NCBI GenBank assembly: GCA_046329585.1
Contig: JAXLUI010000001.1
Coordinates: forward strand, 372,001 to 436,000
Length of the DNA stretch: 64,000 bases
Direction: 5' to 3'
Source of the DNA: DLKC01 sp002478885
Lineage (GTDB): Bacteria; Bacteroidota; Bacteroidia; Chitinophagales; Chitinophagaceae
Shown here: piece after piece, positions 34,639 through 43,031 of the stretch
Layout of the letters: each line of letters begins with the position of its first letter
How positions within the stretch are numbered: position 1 is the stretch's first letter
Made by a program: the position numbers and the translations under genes
Notes under the pieces: generated by a model
Told to the model about the DNA's origin: nothing
Databases searched by the model: none
What the model saw: only the letters and a program-made list of their open reading frames with translations

Positions 34639-36021
34639 TTATTCTTTAAATGCATCCAACACTTCTTTCAAAAATCTATTGGCATCTATATTATGCAGTC
34701 CAAGCCTTACCACAACCAACTTTTTCGACGGAATGATATATATACCCTGGCCGCCATATCCGTCGGCGTAAAACATATCGCCAGGGACATCCGGGAATTG
34801 TCTTTCACCAGGATCACTTTCAGAGAGACCGTTCAGCCAAAACTGGTAGCCATATTGTTTAAGCTTATCTGCCTGGCAGGGTTGAACAGACTCCTTCACC
34901 CAATCTGGCGGTAGTACTTGCGTCCCGTTCCACATGCCATTATTATAATAGAGCAATCCAAACCTCGCAAAATCCCTTGCGGTGGCATAGCTGTACGACG
35001 AGCCGATATAAGTGCCTGAAGCGTCTGGTTCAAGCAAAAAGCTATAAGCATTGATCTTATAGAATAACGAATCATAAGGAAAGGCATGATAACTCTTTTC
35101 GCCTGTAGTTCTCCTTATAATTGCGCTAAGAACATTGCTGTTTCCGCTCGAATAACTGAACACAGAGCCAGGCGTATACTTTAGTGGCCTGGCCTCAGTA
35201 AATGCAGCCATATTTCCCTCACTGAAAAGCATCCTGGTTACTTCGCTTGGTCGCTCATAGTTTTCGAGAAAGTCTAAACCCGTGGTCTGCTGTAATATGT
35301 TTTTGAGTGTTATCTTTTCTTTATCGGTGCCCTTCCAGGATGGAACCGGTGCCGCTGAATCAACTGCAAGCTTTCCATTCTTAACCAGTATGCCCGTTAA
35401 AGCAGCGGTAACGCTTTTTGACATCGACCAGCCAAGCATTACGGTGTTTTTATCAAAACCAGCCGCATATTTCTCGGCTACTATTTCGCCGTTGTACAGT
35501 ATAACTATAGCCCGTGTATGAGTTGCGTTCCCTTCTGCATCTTTTCTTGCAAAAACACTATCGACTGCGTTGTTCAGTTTCACGCGGCTAAATGATGCTG
35601 CTATCGTATCCGGCAGCTTATCACCGTTAGGCCAAGCAATATTTTCTGTATTAATTGCAGGCTTATCGGGAATATCTACCGGCTGGCTTCTTATCTCTTC
35701 TTCAGTTATGCCTTGGATAAGTGTACAGCCAAAGCCCTTACGATAAATGGTCTTTCGTTTTGCAAAACCCCATACCGAACCCGTAACCGAAGAATCCTTT
35801 TCGTTTACAACGAAAGTGCCGAGCGACAAAGGGAAACTGCTGAGATCTTCGTTAATGACATCAGCCGGGTTACGGTGTTGCAGGTACACCGATGAACAAA
35901 GGTTCTTGGAGCCATATCCGCTGACCGCAGGAAATACGCCGCTTGCTATCCATATAAAAGCAGCCAAAACGACGATGAATATCCAGAGTGCGATTTTTCT
36001 GATGCTTTTTCGCTTTGCCAT
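34639..36021 (-). CDS. Membrane-anchored serine hydrolase (beta-lactamase fold)
   Basis: A 460-residue protein with a basic N terminus and one membrane span (about 11-29), so it is anchored with the catalytic part outside. The domain is PF00144-like: nucleophile Ser199 in GWSMSKSVTAALTG (SxxK, Lys202), YSS-G-N motif near residue 294, and a late GYGGQGIYI segment where the KTG-like motif is replaced. It resembles 6-aminohexanoate-dimer-hydrolase or penicillin-binding-protein-like enzymes. Substrate unknown. It shares the fold with the gene at 3.3-4.4 kb, but the two are distant. Confidence 0.88.
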   Translation of the reverse strand: MAKRKSIRKIALWIFIVVLAAFIWIASGVFPAVSGYGSKNLCSSVYLQHRNPADVINEDLSSFPLSLGTFVVNEKDSSVTGSVWGFAKRKTIYRKGFGCTLIQGITEEEIRSQPVDIPDKPAINTENIAWPNGDKLPDTIAASFSRVKLNNAVDSVFARKDAEGNATHTRAIVILYNGEIVAEKYAAGFDKNTVMLGWSMSKSVTAALTGILVKNGKLAVDSAAPVPSWKGTDKEKITLKNILQQTTGLDFLENYERPSEVTRMLFSEGNMAAFTEARPLKYTPGSVFSYSSGNSNVLSAIIRRTTGEKSYHAFPYDSLFYKINAYSFLLEPDASGTYIGSSYSYATARDFARFGLLYYNNGMWNGTQVLPPDWVKESVQPCQADKLKQYGYQFWLNGLSESDPGERQFPDVPGDMFYADGYGGQGIYIIPSKKLVVVRLGLHNIDANRFLKEVLDAFKE

Positions 36022-36116
36022 AAAAATTATCTGAAGAACCGGTTAACTAAATATACAAATCAAGCTTTATAAAACCTGTTGACTAATAACTTTAACCGCA
36101 ATATTTAAAGTAGCAA

Positions 36117-36149
36117 TTTGTTTCGTTTGTTGGGTAATTAATAACTTTA
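36117..36149 (+). promoter_or_regulatory. Promoter of tRNA-Thr
   Basis: TTTG (36117-36120), a 21-nt spacer and TAACTTTA (36142-36149), one mismatch to TAnnTTTG, 8 nt before the tRNA. Confidence 0.55.
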
Positions 36150-36157
36150 TCGCCATT

Positions 36158-36230
36158 GCCAACTTAGCTCAGCTGGTAGAGCATTTCATTCGTAATGAAA
36201 GGGTCGTCGGTTCGATTCCGATAGTTGGCT
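36158..36230 (+). tRNA. tRNA-Thr (CGT)
   Basis: A 73-nt cloverleaf: acceptor GCCAACT pairs with AGTTGGC, D-arm AGCTCAGCTGGTAGAGC, anticodon stem TTTCA/TGAAA with loop TTCGTAA (anticodon CGT), T-arm GTCGGTTCGATTCCGAT, discriminator T. The CCA is not encoded. Confidence 0.95.
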
Positions 36231-36276
36231 CACTTGCATTTAGTTTTTTTCTAGTCATTTTTACATCAAATAAAAA

Positions 36277-36310
36277 ATCCGGGTGATCAAATTTTGATTC
36301 ATACCCGGAT
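36277..36310. terminator. Hairpin between tRNA-Thr and a convergent gene
   Basis: ATCCGGGT (36277-36284) pairs with ACCCGGAT (36303-36310), with an inner ATCAA/TTGAT extension. AAAAAA precedes it, which is a T-run when read on the minus strand, so it best ends the minus-strand gene 36344-36616. It may serve both. Confidence 0.75.
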
Positions 36311-36343
36311 GATTTAATCTTTAAACCAATCAGACTAAAGTGC

Positions 36344-36616
36344 TTATACCAGCGCCTTATTTGCTGTGAAGGAGAGTTTAACTATTTCAGATCCGCTGTA
36401 TATTTTCGCCATTTCAATATTTTTTGTGCGCTTCCATTCGTCAATATTTGCACGCATCACAATACGCCAAAAATTCTTTGATTTTAATTCTTCATAATCG
36501 TTGGCTTCGACAAAAAGACCGAGGATCGGATTTCTTTTTTTGAAATCTATTCTTATACAGTTATTAGCCGGTACATTTTGAGTTTCGCAAAACTTTGCGA
36601 TTGCATCATTTGTCAT
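36344..36616 (-). CDS. Short conserved-looking protein, unknown function
   Basis: A protein of about 90 residues from ATG 36616 (MTNDAIAKFCETQNVPANNC). The first in-frame ATG (36658) would add 14 residues. It is mixed alpha/beta with a basic strand RIDFKKRNPILGLFVEA and a helix ELKSKNFWRIVMRANIDEWKRT. There is no signal, no span and no motif I know. Length, codon use, a terminator after it and proper spacing support a real gene. Confidence 0.55.
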   Translation of the reverse strand: MTNDAIAKFCETQNVPANNCIRIDFKKRNPILGLFVEANDYEELKSKNFWRIVMRANIDEWKRTKNIEMAKIYSGSEIVKLSFTANKALV

Positions 36617-36694
36617 CTTGTAGTGTATTTTTATGGGTCGTTGGCAAACCGACACCATTTTTGATTATGATAAAAAACAGGTGCTATGTTATAA

Positions 36695-36718
36695 AAAAGC
36701 CCTGGTTAAAGGGCTTTT
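36695..36718 (-). terminator. Terminator of the RRM gene
   Basis: AAAAGCCC (36695-36702) and GGGCTTTT (36711-36718) make an 8-bp stem. TTTTAT follows on the minus strand. Confidence 0.85.
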
Positions 36719-36742
36719 GTTAAAGTTATCTTTCAAAAAAAA

Positions 36743-37030
36743 TTACCATCTCTTGTTTCCGCCGCCAAATGAAGATCTGTCTGAGTTGCTTTTCTCCCTT
36801 GCGATTGTAACCGATAAAGGCCTTCCTTGTATTTCTTTACTGTTAAGTTGTTTCATTGCCTCCTGACCTTCTTCTTCAGAAGGCATTTCGACAAAGCCAA
36901 AACCACGGGAACGATTGGTTAGTTTATCTGAAATGATCTTTGCAGATGAAACTTCACCAAATTTTGAAAACAACTCTCTCAGGTCTTCCACAGTTGTATG
37001 AAAACTGAGATTTGAAACATACATGTTCAT
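36743..37030 (-). CDS. RRM-domain RNA-binding protein
   Basis: A 95-residue protein made of one RNA recognition motif: RNP2 is MYVSNL at 3-8 and RNP1 is RGFGFVEM at about 42-49, followed by a Ser/Gly/Asn tail (SSFGGGNKRW). Such single-RRM proteins occur in Bacteroidota and cyanobacteria and are often induced by cold. That regulation is not shown here. It binds single-stranded RNA in the cytoplasm. A 396-bp spacer lies upstream. Confidence 0.93.
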   Translation of the reverse strand: MNMYVSNLSFHTTVEDLRELFSKFGEVSSAKIISDKLTNRSRGFGFVEMPSEEEGQEAMKQLNSKEIQGRPLSVTIAREKSNSDRSSFGGGNKRW

Positions 37031-37426
37031 AAAAAATAAATTAAAATAAATAATTAAAAATACCGATGATCAGAAAAGGAAGCAAATAGCAGTGAATGAA
37101 GTGTAGATACAATAGAGAAGCGTGTAAATAGCTGTATCGTTCAGTAAACTTTGTGCTTTCAATACTCAATCAAGGCCATGAAGATAGATAAATAAATTGT
37201 TTACGGGTTAATTATTATTACGGAAGTCTTTAACGGCAATCAATATTAACACTAAAATATATTTTAGGGCGGGTACGTGTCCTCGTACTTAAAGCTTTTT
37301 AAGCAATCATGTTGCCTGAACACAGTAGATAGCAGCCTTGCTATTCAATGATGCCACATAGGAAGAACCATGAATCGAGCGTGGCAACAGGTGATGCCAT
37401 TTTTGCAGAAAGTTGATAACAAAAAA
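37031..37426. other. 396-bp spacer before the RRM gene
   Basis: No gene, tRNA or clear promoter box found. It is A/T-rich near 37031-37260. A segment near 37372-37420 (CGTGGCAACAGGTGATGCCA) is faintly like the dispersed element but too far from it to call. It may hold a long leader for the RRM gene. Confidence 0.5.
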
Positions 37427-38500
37427 TTATTGTTTCAGAATTTTTTTAACGTTGCCCGAGTAAATTTTTTTTAATGCTGCATCGCTTAGATTCAGGGCTT
37501 GCAGCGGCCAATGATAGTCGAAAAAATCTCTTTCGTAAAAGTGTTCATCGGCTGTTTCAAGTATGCGAAATGTGACCTGGTACATTCTTCTATCAGTTCC
37601 CATATCTGTTCCATAAACTATACGATCTGCATATTCTTCGAGGAAGGCTTTTGTATAGCGGGGCACAGGCGCGATCTCGCCATACCGCGCGGCAATATCT
37701 GCATAAAGGTTTGGGTATTTGTCGAAAAGCGCCCCGAGTTTTGCGAGATCAGAACAACAGTTAGCAAGATGGCAAGCAATAAAAGTAGTATTTGGATTAT
37801 TTTTCACCGCATCTTCCAAGGTATTCACTAAAGCATCGTGATTAAGTATGCCTTTTTTTGAAAGATCAACTTTCCAGGTTCCTGCATTCATTAAGCCATC
37901 GTTGAGTGAATCGTTATTCAGATACATCCAATTGTCTTCAGCAACGTGAATACTTACCGGCATATGGAGTGCTGCACATTTTTCGAGCAACGGTTTCATT
38001 TGCGGATCGTTAATATGTAGTCCGTAACCGGCTACGGGCTCGGAATACAGTTCTCCAAGGCCCTTATCACCTAGCTCGCCAACACCTTTTGCACCCATTT
38101 TATAGCAACGCTCCAATTCCTCCAGGGCATGTTTTTGCCAACCTGGTTTGTCATAGCCCGTGTAATCGAAGCCGCACCATATTTCAAAACGATCTTTATA
38201 TCGGGCATATTTTTTGACAACGGAGTCAAAAGCGGGGCCGGTTGTATAAGAAAGAATCATTGTTGTTGCGATGTTAGATTCGTTCATTATTCTTACCCAT
38301 GCATCAACAGCTGAGTCTGTTTTGGGATAATCATGAGAATGAAAATCTGTAGCAGGATACTTTGCCTTCGTTACCGATGTTACAGGTATCTTATAAATTG
38401 AAACAGGCTTAAAGTCTTTGAGTGTTATATCCTGAGAAAATGAAACTGTTGCAACAAACAAGAAGTAAAAAGGCAACATGAATGCTGATATTTTTTTCAT
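37427..38500 (-). CDS. Exported amidohydrolase-superfamily enzyme
   Basis: A 357-residue TIM-barrel metal-dependent hydrolase of the amidohydrolase-2 group (PF04909) with a signal peptide ending about residue 23. Metal ligands: DFHSH (His54, His56), the histidine in SIHVAEDN, the one in IACHLAN and the aspartate in YGTDMGTD. Most members are cytoplasmic hydrolases or decarboxylases. The secreted version here suggests periplasmic action. The substrate is not known. It stands alone. Confidence 0.87.
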   Translation of the reverse strand: MKKISAFMLPFYFLFVATVSFSQDITLKDFKPVSIYKIPVTSVTKAKYPATDFHSHDYPKTDSAVDAWVRIMNESNIATTMILSYTTGPAFDSVVKKYARYKDRFEIWCGFDYTGYDKPGWQKHALEELERCYKMGAKGVGELGDKGLGELYSEPVAGYGLHINDPQMKPLLEKCAALHMPVSIHVAEDNWMYLNNDSLNDGLMNAGTWKVDLSKKGILNHDALVNTLEDAVKNNPNTTFIACHLANCCSDLAKLGALFDKYPNLYADIAARYGEIAPVPRYTKAFLEEYADRIVYGTDMGTDRRMYQVTFRILETADEHFYERDFFDYHWPLQALNLSDAALKKIYSGNVKKILKQ

Positions 38501-38776
38501 TTAATGAAATTAAGAGATTGACAAAAAAAAAAACGGCGCATTTATCAGAAACGACAAGATCACCAAGTACATATTAAATGAAAATATTATTTTAATCGCA
38601 GTTCAACAGGGAGCACTTTTATTTCTCAGAATTTATTGATTAAAAAATAATTTAAAGAGCCGGAAAATATAAAGAATTGGTTACCCGTGCTGTATCTGGT
38701 AAAAAATTTCATTACTTTTATTTTTTTAAAAACCGTCCCTAAAGCTTAAACTTATTTTAACCAACGACACCTTAAA

Positions 38777-41700
38777 ATGAAATCGATCCCCAATTACATA
38801 AAATGGCTACATAAGTATGCACGAAAAATGCTGCTTGTATTGTCGCTGATGGCATCAACAAGTAAAATTTTTGCACAACAGTCTCAGCAGCGATATAATG
38901 TAATTCTCATATCACTAGATGATATGAATGATAGAACGAGTTACCTCGGGTATCCTGCGGTGTTGACTCCAAATCTTCAAAGGTTAATAAATAAAGGAAC
39001 TGCGTTTACCTCGGCATACTGCCAGTTCCCCTTGTGCAACCCCTCCCGTGTTTCAATGATGTCAGGATGGCGACCCGATAAAACGGGCGTATTCGGAAAC
39101 AATATGGACCCAGCCGCTTATGTTCCCGCAAATGTGAAATACCTGCAGGATTATCTACATTCCTTTGGCTATCGCACAGAGCGCTACGGCAAGATTTATC
39201 ACGGGCAATTTGAATATGAATTTACCTGGGACTATGCAGAAGGCGGAAGTTCAAGCAACTTTGCAAAAAATGCCGGCGAGCCTTTAACAAATTTTGATCC
39301 TGCTTCGTGGGGCATTTATCCAAAAAAAGATTCAGGGGGAGACTATACACTAGTTCAGGACCTCGTTGCAAGCCTGAAACAAAACCGTACGCAACCTGGT
39401 TTTTATGGGATTGGCTTAGGTGTACATAATCCTTTTACACCAAACCTCGCAAACTGGAATAAGTACGGTGACCCCTCGGTTAAGGTAGACCTACCGTTTT
39501 GGCAGAGCACAACAACCGTTAAAGGAAATAGCGCAAGAACCATTCAAATACCAACCAACACGCCAGCAAATGATAGAAACGATATACCGCAGGTGGCATT
39601 TTTTGCCAATAACACATTAGTACAGGCGGATTCAGAATGGAGAAAAACTGTGCAGGCATACTACGGCGAGGTTTCGACGATGGACCGCAACCTTGGTGTA
39701 CTGCTTGATGAAATGGATCGCGACCATTTATGGGATAATACCGTAGTTGTTTTAATCAGTGATCACGGGCAGCACTTGGGTGAGCATAACGGATTATGGT
39801 TGAAGAATACGCTGTTTGAAGAATCCATCCATATTCCATTGGTGGTATATGCCCCCGGCAAACCAGCAGGTATTTGCAACAAATTTGTTGAAGCGGTCGA
39901 TATATATCCAACCATAACCGAGTTGTGCCGTGTTCCAACACCCGCTGATGTGGAAGGATCGAGTTTTGTAAGGCTTTTAGACGATCCAACACAAACGTGG
40001 AAAAAGGCTTCTTTTACACAAACTGCCCCCGGACCAGCATTTCCACTTGTTTCGAAGTGCGAGGCAATACGGACAGACAGGTATCATTATAATTACTGGG
40101 GCAGCTACGGAGAAGAACTCTACGACAGGCAAAACGATCCAAACGAATGGACAAATCTTGTAAATAATTCAAGTTACGCTTCTGTTTTAAATCAAATGCG
40201 AACCCTCAGGCAGCAAGGCTGGCAATCTTCAAAACCGCCTGCCTGTGACTCGGTGATTTATTATTTTGATAAAGATGGCGATGGTTATGGTACTGATGCA
40301 AAAACATTTAAAGGTTGCTATCAGCCCATTGGTTATGTAAGTCCAGGCGGCGATTGTGATGATAATAATAACGCAATCAATCCCGGCGCAGCGGAAGTTT
40401 GTGATGGGATTGACAATAACTGTAACGGCCAAATAGATGAAGGCGTTCAAACAGCATTTTATAAAGACAATGACAGTGACGGGTTCGGCGATATAAACAA
40501 CAAGGTCTTCGCTTGCGCAAAACCGGCGGGCTTTGTTACCGACAGCACTGATTGCAACGATAATAACACTTTGATTAATCCGGCCGCAACAGAAGTTGCA
40601 GATGGAGTCGATAACAATTGTAACGGGGCGATTGATGAAAACCTTGTTCCTTTCTACCGTGACGAGGACAATGACGGATATGGAGATATTAATCAAAAGA
40701 CGTTTGGAAACAGCACCCCGCCTTCTGGTTATGTTCCTGACAGTACAGACTGCAACGATAACAATGCAGCTATTTATCCGGGAGCACCTGAACTTTGCGA
40801 TGGGATAGATAATAATTGTGATGGGGTAGTCGATGAAGGGTTCACACAGCAAACATGGTACAGGGATGCAGATGGTGACGGCTTCGGAAGTCTGGACTCG
40901 TCCCTGCAATCATGTAATGCACCGGCCGGTTATGTGGCCGGAAACACCGATTGTGACGATCATAACGCATTCGTATATCCCGGCGCACCGGAAATCTGTG
41001 ATGGCGTTGATAACAACTGCGACGGCGTTGTTGACGAAGGATTCGAAAAACAACAATGGTACAGAGATGCTGATGGGGATGGCTTCGGCGACGGTAACAA
41101 CGCAACAATGTCTTGCAGTATACCTGCCGGTTATGTGGACAATAACACTGATTGCAATGACAATAATGCCAGCATTTACCCGGGCGCACCGGATATATGC
41201 GATGGCATCGACAATGATTGTGACGGCCAGGTTGATGAAGATGGCCAACTTATCTTCTATCGCGATGGCGACAATGATGGTTATGGAAACCCAGCCGATT
41301 TTGTAAACGCCTGTACAAAACCCGATGGCTACGTTAGCAATAACACAGATTGTAACGACGACAACGCCACTGTATATCCCGGGGCACCAGAAATTTGCGA
41401 TGGGTTTGATAATAATTGCAACGGCACGGTTGATGAGAACACCATTACTGCAACCATTGTGCAAACGGGCACCGTTTCCGTTTGTATCGGTTCTTCAACA
41501 GTACTTACCGCAAACAGTCTTGCAAACACAAACTATAAATGGTTTAAAAATGGAGCTGTAATCGACGGAGCAAACACATCCTCTCTCACGGTAAATGCAG
41601 TCGGAAATTACAGTGTCGAAGAAACTCTTAACAGCCTGTGCAAAGACACATCCGACATAACCATTGTAGCAACAACTCCTAAACCTAAGGCAACGATCAC

Positions 41701-42220
41701 CGCACTCGGCAACCTTAATATTTGCGCCACCGGATCAGTAGTTTTGCAGGCCAACAGCGGAACAGGTTTAACCTATCAATGGAGAAAAAACAACGTCAAT
41801 ATTCCGGGTGCAACTTCGAGGAATTACACCGTTACAACTGCTGGCAATTACAGGGTTAATGTGACCAACAAATTCAACTGCACAACGGCATCAACAATTA
41901 CGCAGGTAACATCGACTTGCTTTGCAGCATCAACCTCACAGCAAGTCACAGAAAAAGTTGCAGGAAACAACATCTTTTCTGTTTATCCAAACCCTGCACG
42001 CGATAAAATCATTATTCATTTTGTTGCAGACAAAGCAGGCAATATACAAATAAAGATATTTGGCATCGCCGGCCAGGAGCTTTTCTCGAAAATGCAGACT
42101 GCTATAAAAGGTCCTAACGACTACAGCATGCAGGTAGCTTCACTGAGCCAGGGAATGTACTATGTAGAACTTAGCGATGATGCGAGAAACATGCGAACAA
42201 AATTGATTATTGAAAAGTAA
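38777..42220 (+). CDS. T9SS-secreted sulfatase with MopE-type repeats
   Basis: A 1147-residue multidomain protein. Signal peptide about 1-34. Type I sulfatase domain about 38-480: metal aspartates Asp48/Asp49 in ISLDDMND, the formylglycine site Cys87 in CNPSR (C-x-P-S-R), and Asp329-His330 in SDHGQHLGEHNG. It resembles iduronate-2-sulfatase-like enzymes and needs an anaerobic or formylglycine-generating enzyme for maturation. Residues about 492-888 hold six about-66-residue MopE-like metal-binding repeats, typically DxDGDGYG, CDD-N, PGA-E-CDGIDNNCDG and VDEG. Two Ig-like domains (about 890-1055) and a T9SS type A sorting domain (YPNPARDK, then SQGMYYVEL) follow. It should release sulfate from sulfated polysaccharides at the cell surface. 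The fusion is unusual. Confidence 0.92.
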   Translation: MKSIPNYIKWLHKYARKMLLVLSLMASTSKIFAQQSQQRYNVILISLDDMNDRTSYLGYPAVLTPNLQRLINKGTAFTSAYCQFPLCNPSRVSMMSGWRPDKTGVFGNNMDPAAYVPANVKYLQDYLHSFGYRTERYGKIYHGQFEYEFTWDYAEGGSSSNFAKNAGEPLTNFDPASWGIYPKKDSGGDYTLVQDLVASLKQNRTQPGFYGIGLGVHNPFTPNLANWNKYGDPSVKVDLPFWQSTTTVKGNSARTIQIPTNTPANDRNDIPQVAFFANNTLVQADSEWRKTVQAYYGEVSTMDRNLGVLLDEMDRDHLWDNTVVVLISDHGQHLGEHNGLWLKNTLFEESIHIPLVVYAPGKPAGICNKFVEAVDIYPTITELCRVPTPADVEGSSFVRLLDDPTQTWKKASFTQTAPGPAFPLVSKCEAIRTDRYHYNYWGSYGEELYDRQNDPNEWTNLVNNSSYASVLNQMRTLRQQGWQSSKPPACDSVIYYFDKDGDGYGTDAKTFKGCYQPIGYVSPGGDCDDNNNAINPGAAEVCDGIDNNCNGQIDEGVQTAFYKDNDSDGFGDINNKVFACAKPAGFVTDSTDCNDNNTLINPAATEVADGVDNNCNGAIDENLVPFYRDEDNDGYGDINQKTFGNSTPPSGYVPDSTDCNDNNAAIYPGAPELCDGIDNNCDGVVDEGFTQQTWYRDADGDGFGSLDSSLQSCNAPAGYVAGNTDCDDHNAFVYPGAPEICDGVDNNCDGVVDEGFEKQQWYRDADGDGFGDGNNATMSCSIPAGYVDNNTDCNDNNASIYPGAPDICDGIDNDCDGQVDEDGQLIFYRDGDNDGYGNPADFVNACTKPDGYVSNNTDCNDDNATVYPGAPEICDGFDNNCNGTVDENTITATIVQTGTVSVCIGSSTVLTANSLANTNYKWFKNGAVIDGANTSSLTVNAVGNYSVEETLNSLCKDTSDITIVATTPKPKATITALGNLNICATGSVVLQANSGTGLTYQWRKNNVNIPGATSRNYTVTTAGNYRVNVTNKFNCTTASTITQVTSTCFAASTSQQVTEKVAGNNIFSVYPNPARDKIIIHFVADKAGNIQIKIFGIAGQELFSKMQTAIKGPNDYSMQVASLSQGMYYVELSDDARNMRTKLIIEK
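40252..41441 (+). repeat. Six MopE-type coding repeats
   Basis: Six tandem units of about 198 bp within the sulfatase gene, each ending in NNCDG or NNCNG then an acidic DE pair. Calcium-binding-loop-like DxDxDG and paired cysteines in most units suggest metal binding and disulphides. Unit 2 lacks the first cysteine (EVADGVD). Confidence 0.88.
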
Positions 42221-42223
42221 AAT

Positions 42224-42255
42224 AAAAGGCCATGACGAACTCTTCATGGCCTTTT
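42224..42255 (+). terminator. Rho-independent terminator
   Basis: AAAAGGCCATGA and TCATGGCCTTTT make a perfect 12-bp stem with an 8-nt loop, 3 nt after the sulfatase stop. Confidence 0.92.
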
Positions 42256-42279
42256 ACTTTCCGGCTTAAATTGCTGAAT

Positions 42280-42339
42280 AAAATTATGTTACGCGCCGAC
42301 GTAACTCCGGTTAAGCATCGTTGCGTCGCACTCTTGTAC
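42280..42339 (-). repeat. Dispersed intergenic element, copy 12
   Basis: An exact head GTTGCGTCGCACTCTTGTAC (42320-42339), minus orientation. The tail side reads AATTATGTTACGCGCCGACG and is diverged. Confidence 0.82.
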
Positions 42340-42496
42340 TGTATCAATTGCAGCCTCAAACAGCGGAAAGCATCCTTCATTACCATATTTTAGCACCTGC
42401 TTCATTTGGTTGTTCATTTATTATTGAAATACCAACCAGCACTTAGCCTTTCAATAGAATTATTTCTCATCTTGCGTGCAGACTTACACCAGTTTT

Positions 42497-43024
42497 ATGA
42501 AAAGACTTTCTATTATTATTTTCAGTTTGTACACAACCGCTGCGGGCTTCGGTCAGGGAATAAAAAAATACGATATCGGCAATTCGGGTTGTGAAGCTTA
42601 TTTCTATTGCGATCCGGGCACAGCAACTGTTGACTACACGCCGGATTCATCATTGGTTTATACCATGGAATGCATTAACGAACAGTTGCACTACGGGTTG
42701 ATTTGTGTGAAATTTATTTCCTCCATAACGCCGGTTAAAGAAAAAGAAGACCTGATGATACAATACATCGACTACCTGAAAGATCAATTTAAAATAAAAG
42801 AATCTGCGGGGTATGGCAAAGGTCACACAATGGACAATTATGCCCCTGCGACCGGTGTAATAGATTTCTGGAAAGATGACACAGGTGCCGAATGGAAAAT
42901 AAAAAGCTGGACAGACGGATACTATATCGGCTTTATGTATGTGTATGCAGACGGAAGTTTAAATAGCGCCAATATTTCTAAAATGGATTTATTTCTCAAC
43001 GGTTTCAGGTTTCCGGGAATGTAG
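42497..43024 (+). CDS. Exported protein of unknown function
   Basis: A protein of about 175 residues from ATG 42497 (MKRLSIIIFSLYTTAAGFGQ, a signal peptide). An ATG at 42476 would add seven residues before the signal. The mature part has three cysteines (GCEAYFYCDPG and NEQLHYGLICVKF) and a tail IKSWTDGYYIGFMYVYADG. I do not recognise the family. It lies 7 nt from the stop of the convergent DUF58 gene, so it may share the end of that region. Confidence 0.65.
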   Translation: MKRLSIIIFSLYTTAAGFGQGIKKYDIGNSGCEAYFYCDPGTATVDYTPDSSLVYTMECINEQLHYGLICVKFISSITPVKEKEDLMIQYIDYLKDQFKIKESAGYGKGHTMDNYAPATGVIDFWKDDTGAEWKIKSWTDGYYIGFMYVYADGSLNSANISKMDLFLNGFRFPGM

Positions 43025-43031
43025 CGTAACA

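Noticed and set aside
37260..37310. Possible cold-shock leader structure for the RRM gene
   Set aside because: Only a short GTAC-GTAC inverted repeat is visible; too weak to call a regulatory element.
40229..41464. Two long antisense frames rich in Ile/Val across the MopE repeats
   Set aside because: They mirror the Asp/Asn-rich sense repeats and are low-complexity artefacts.
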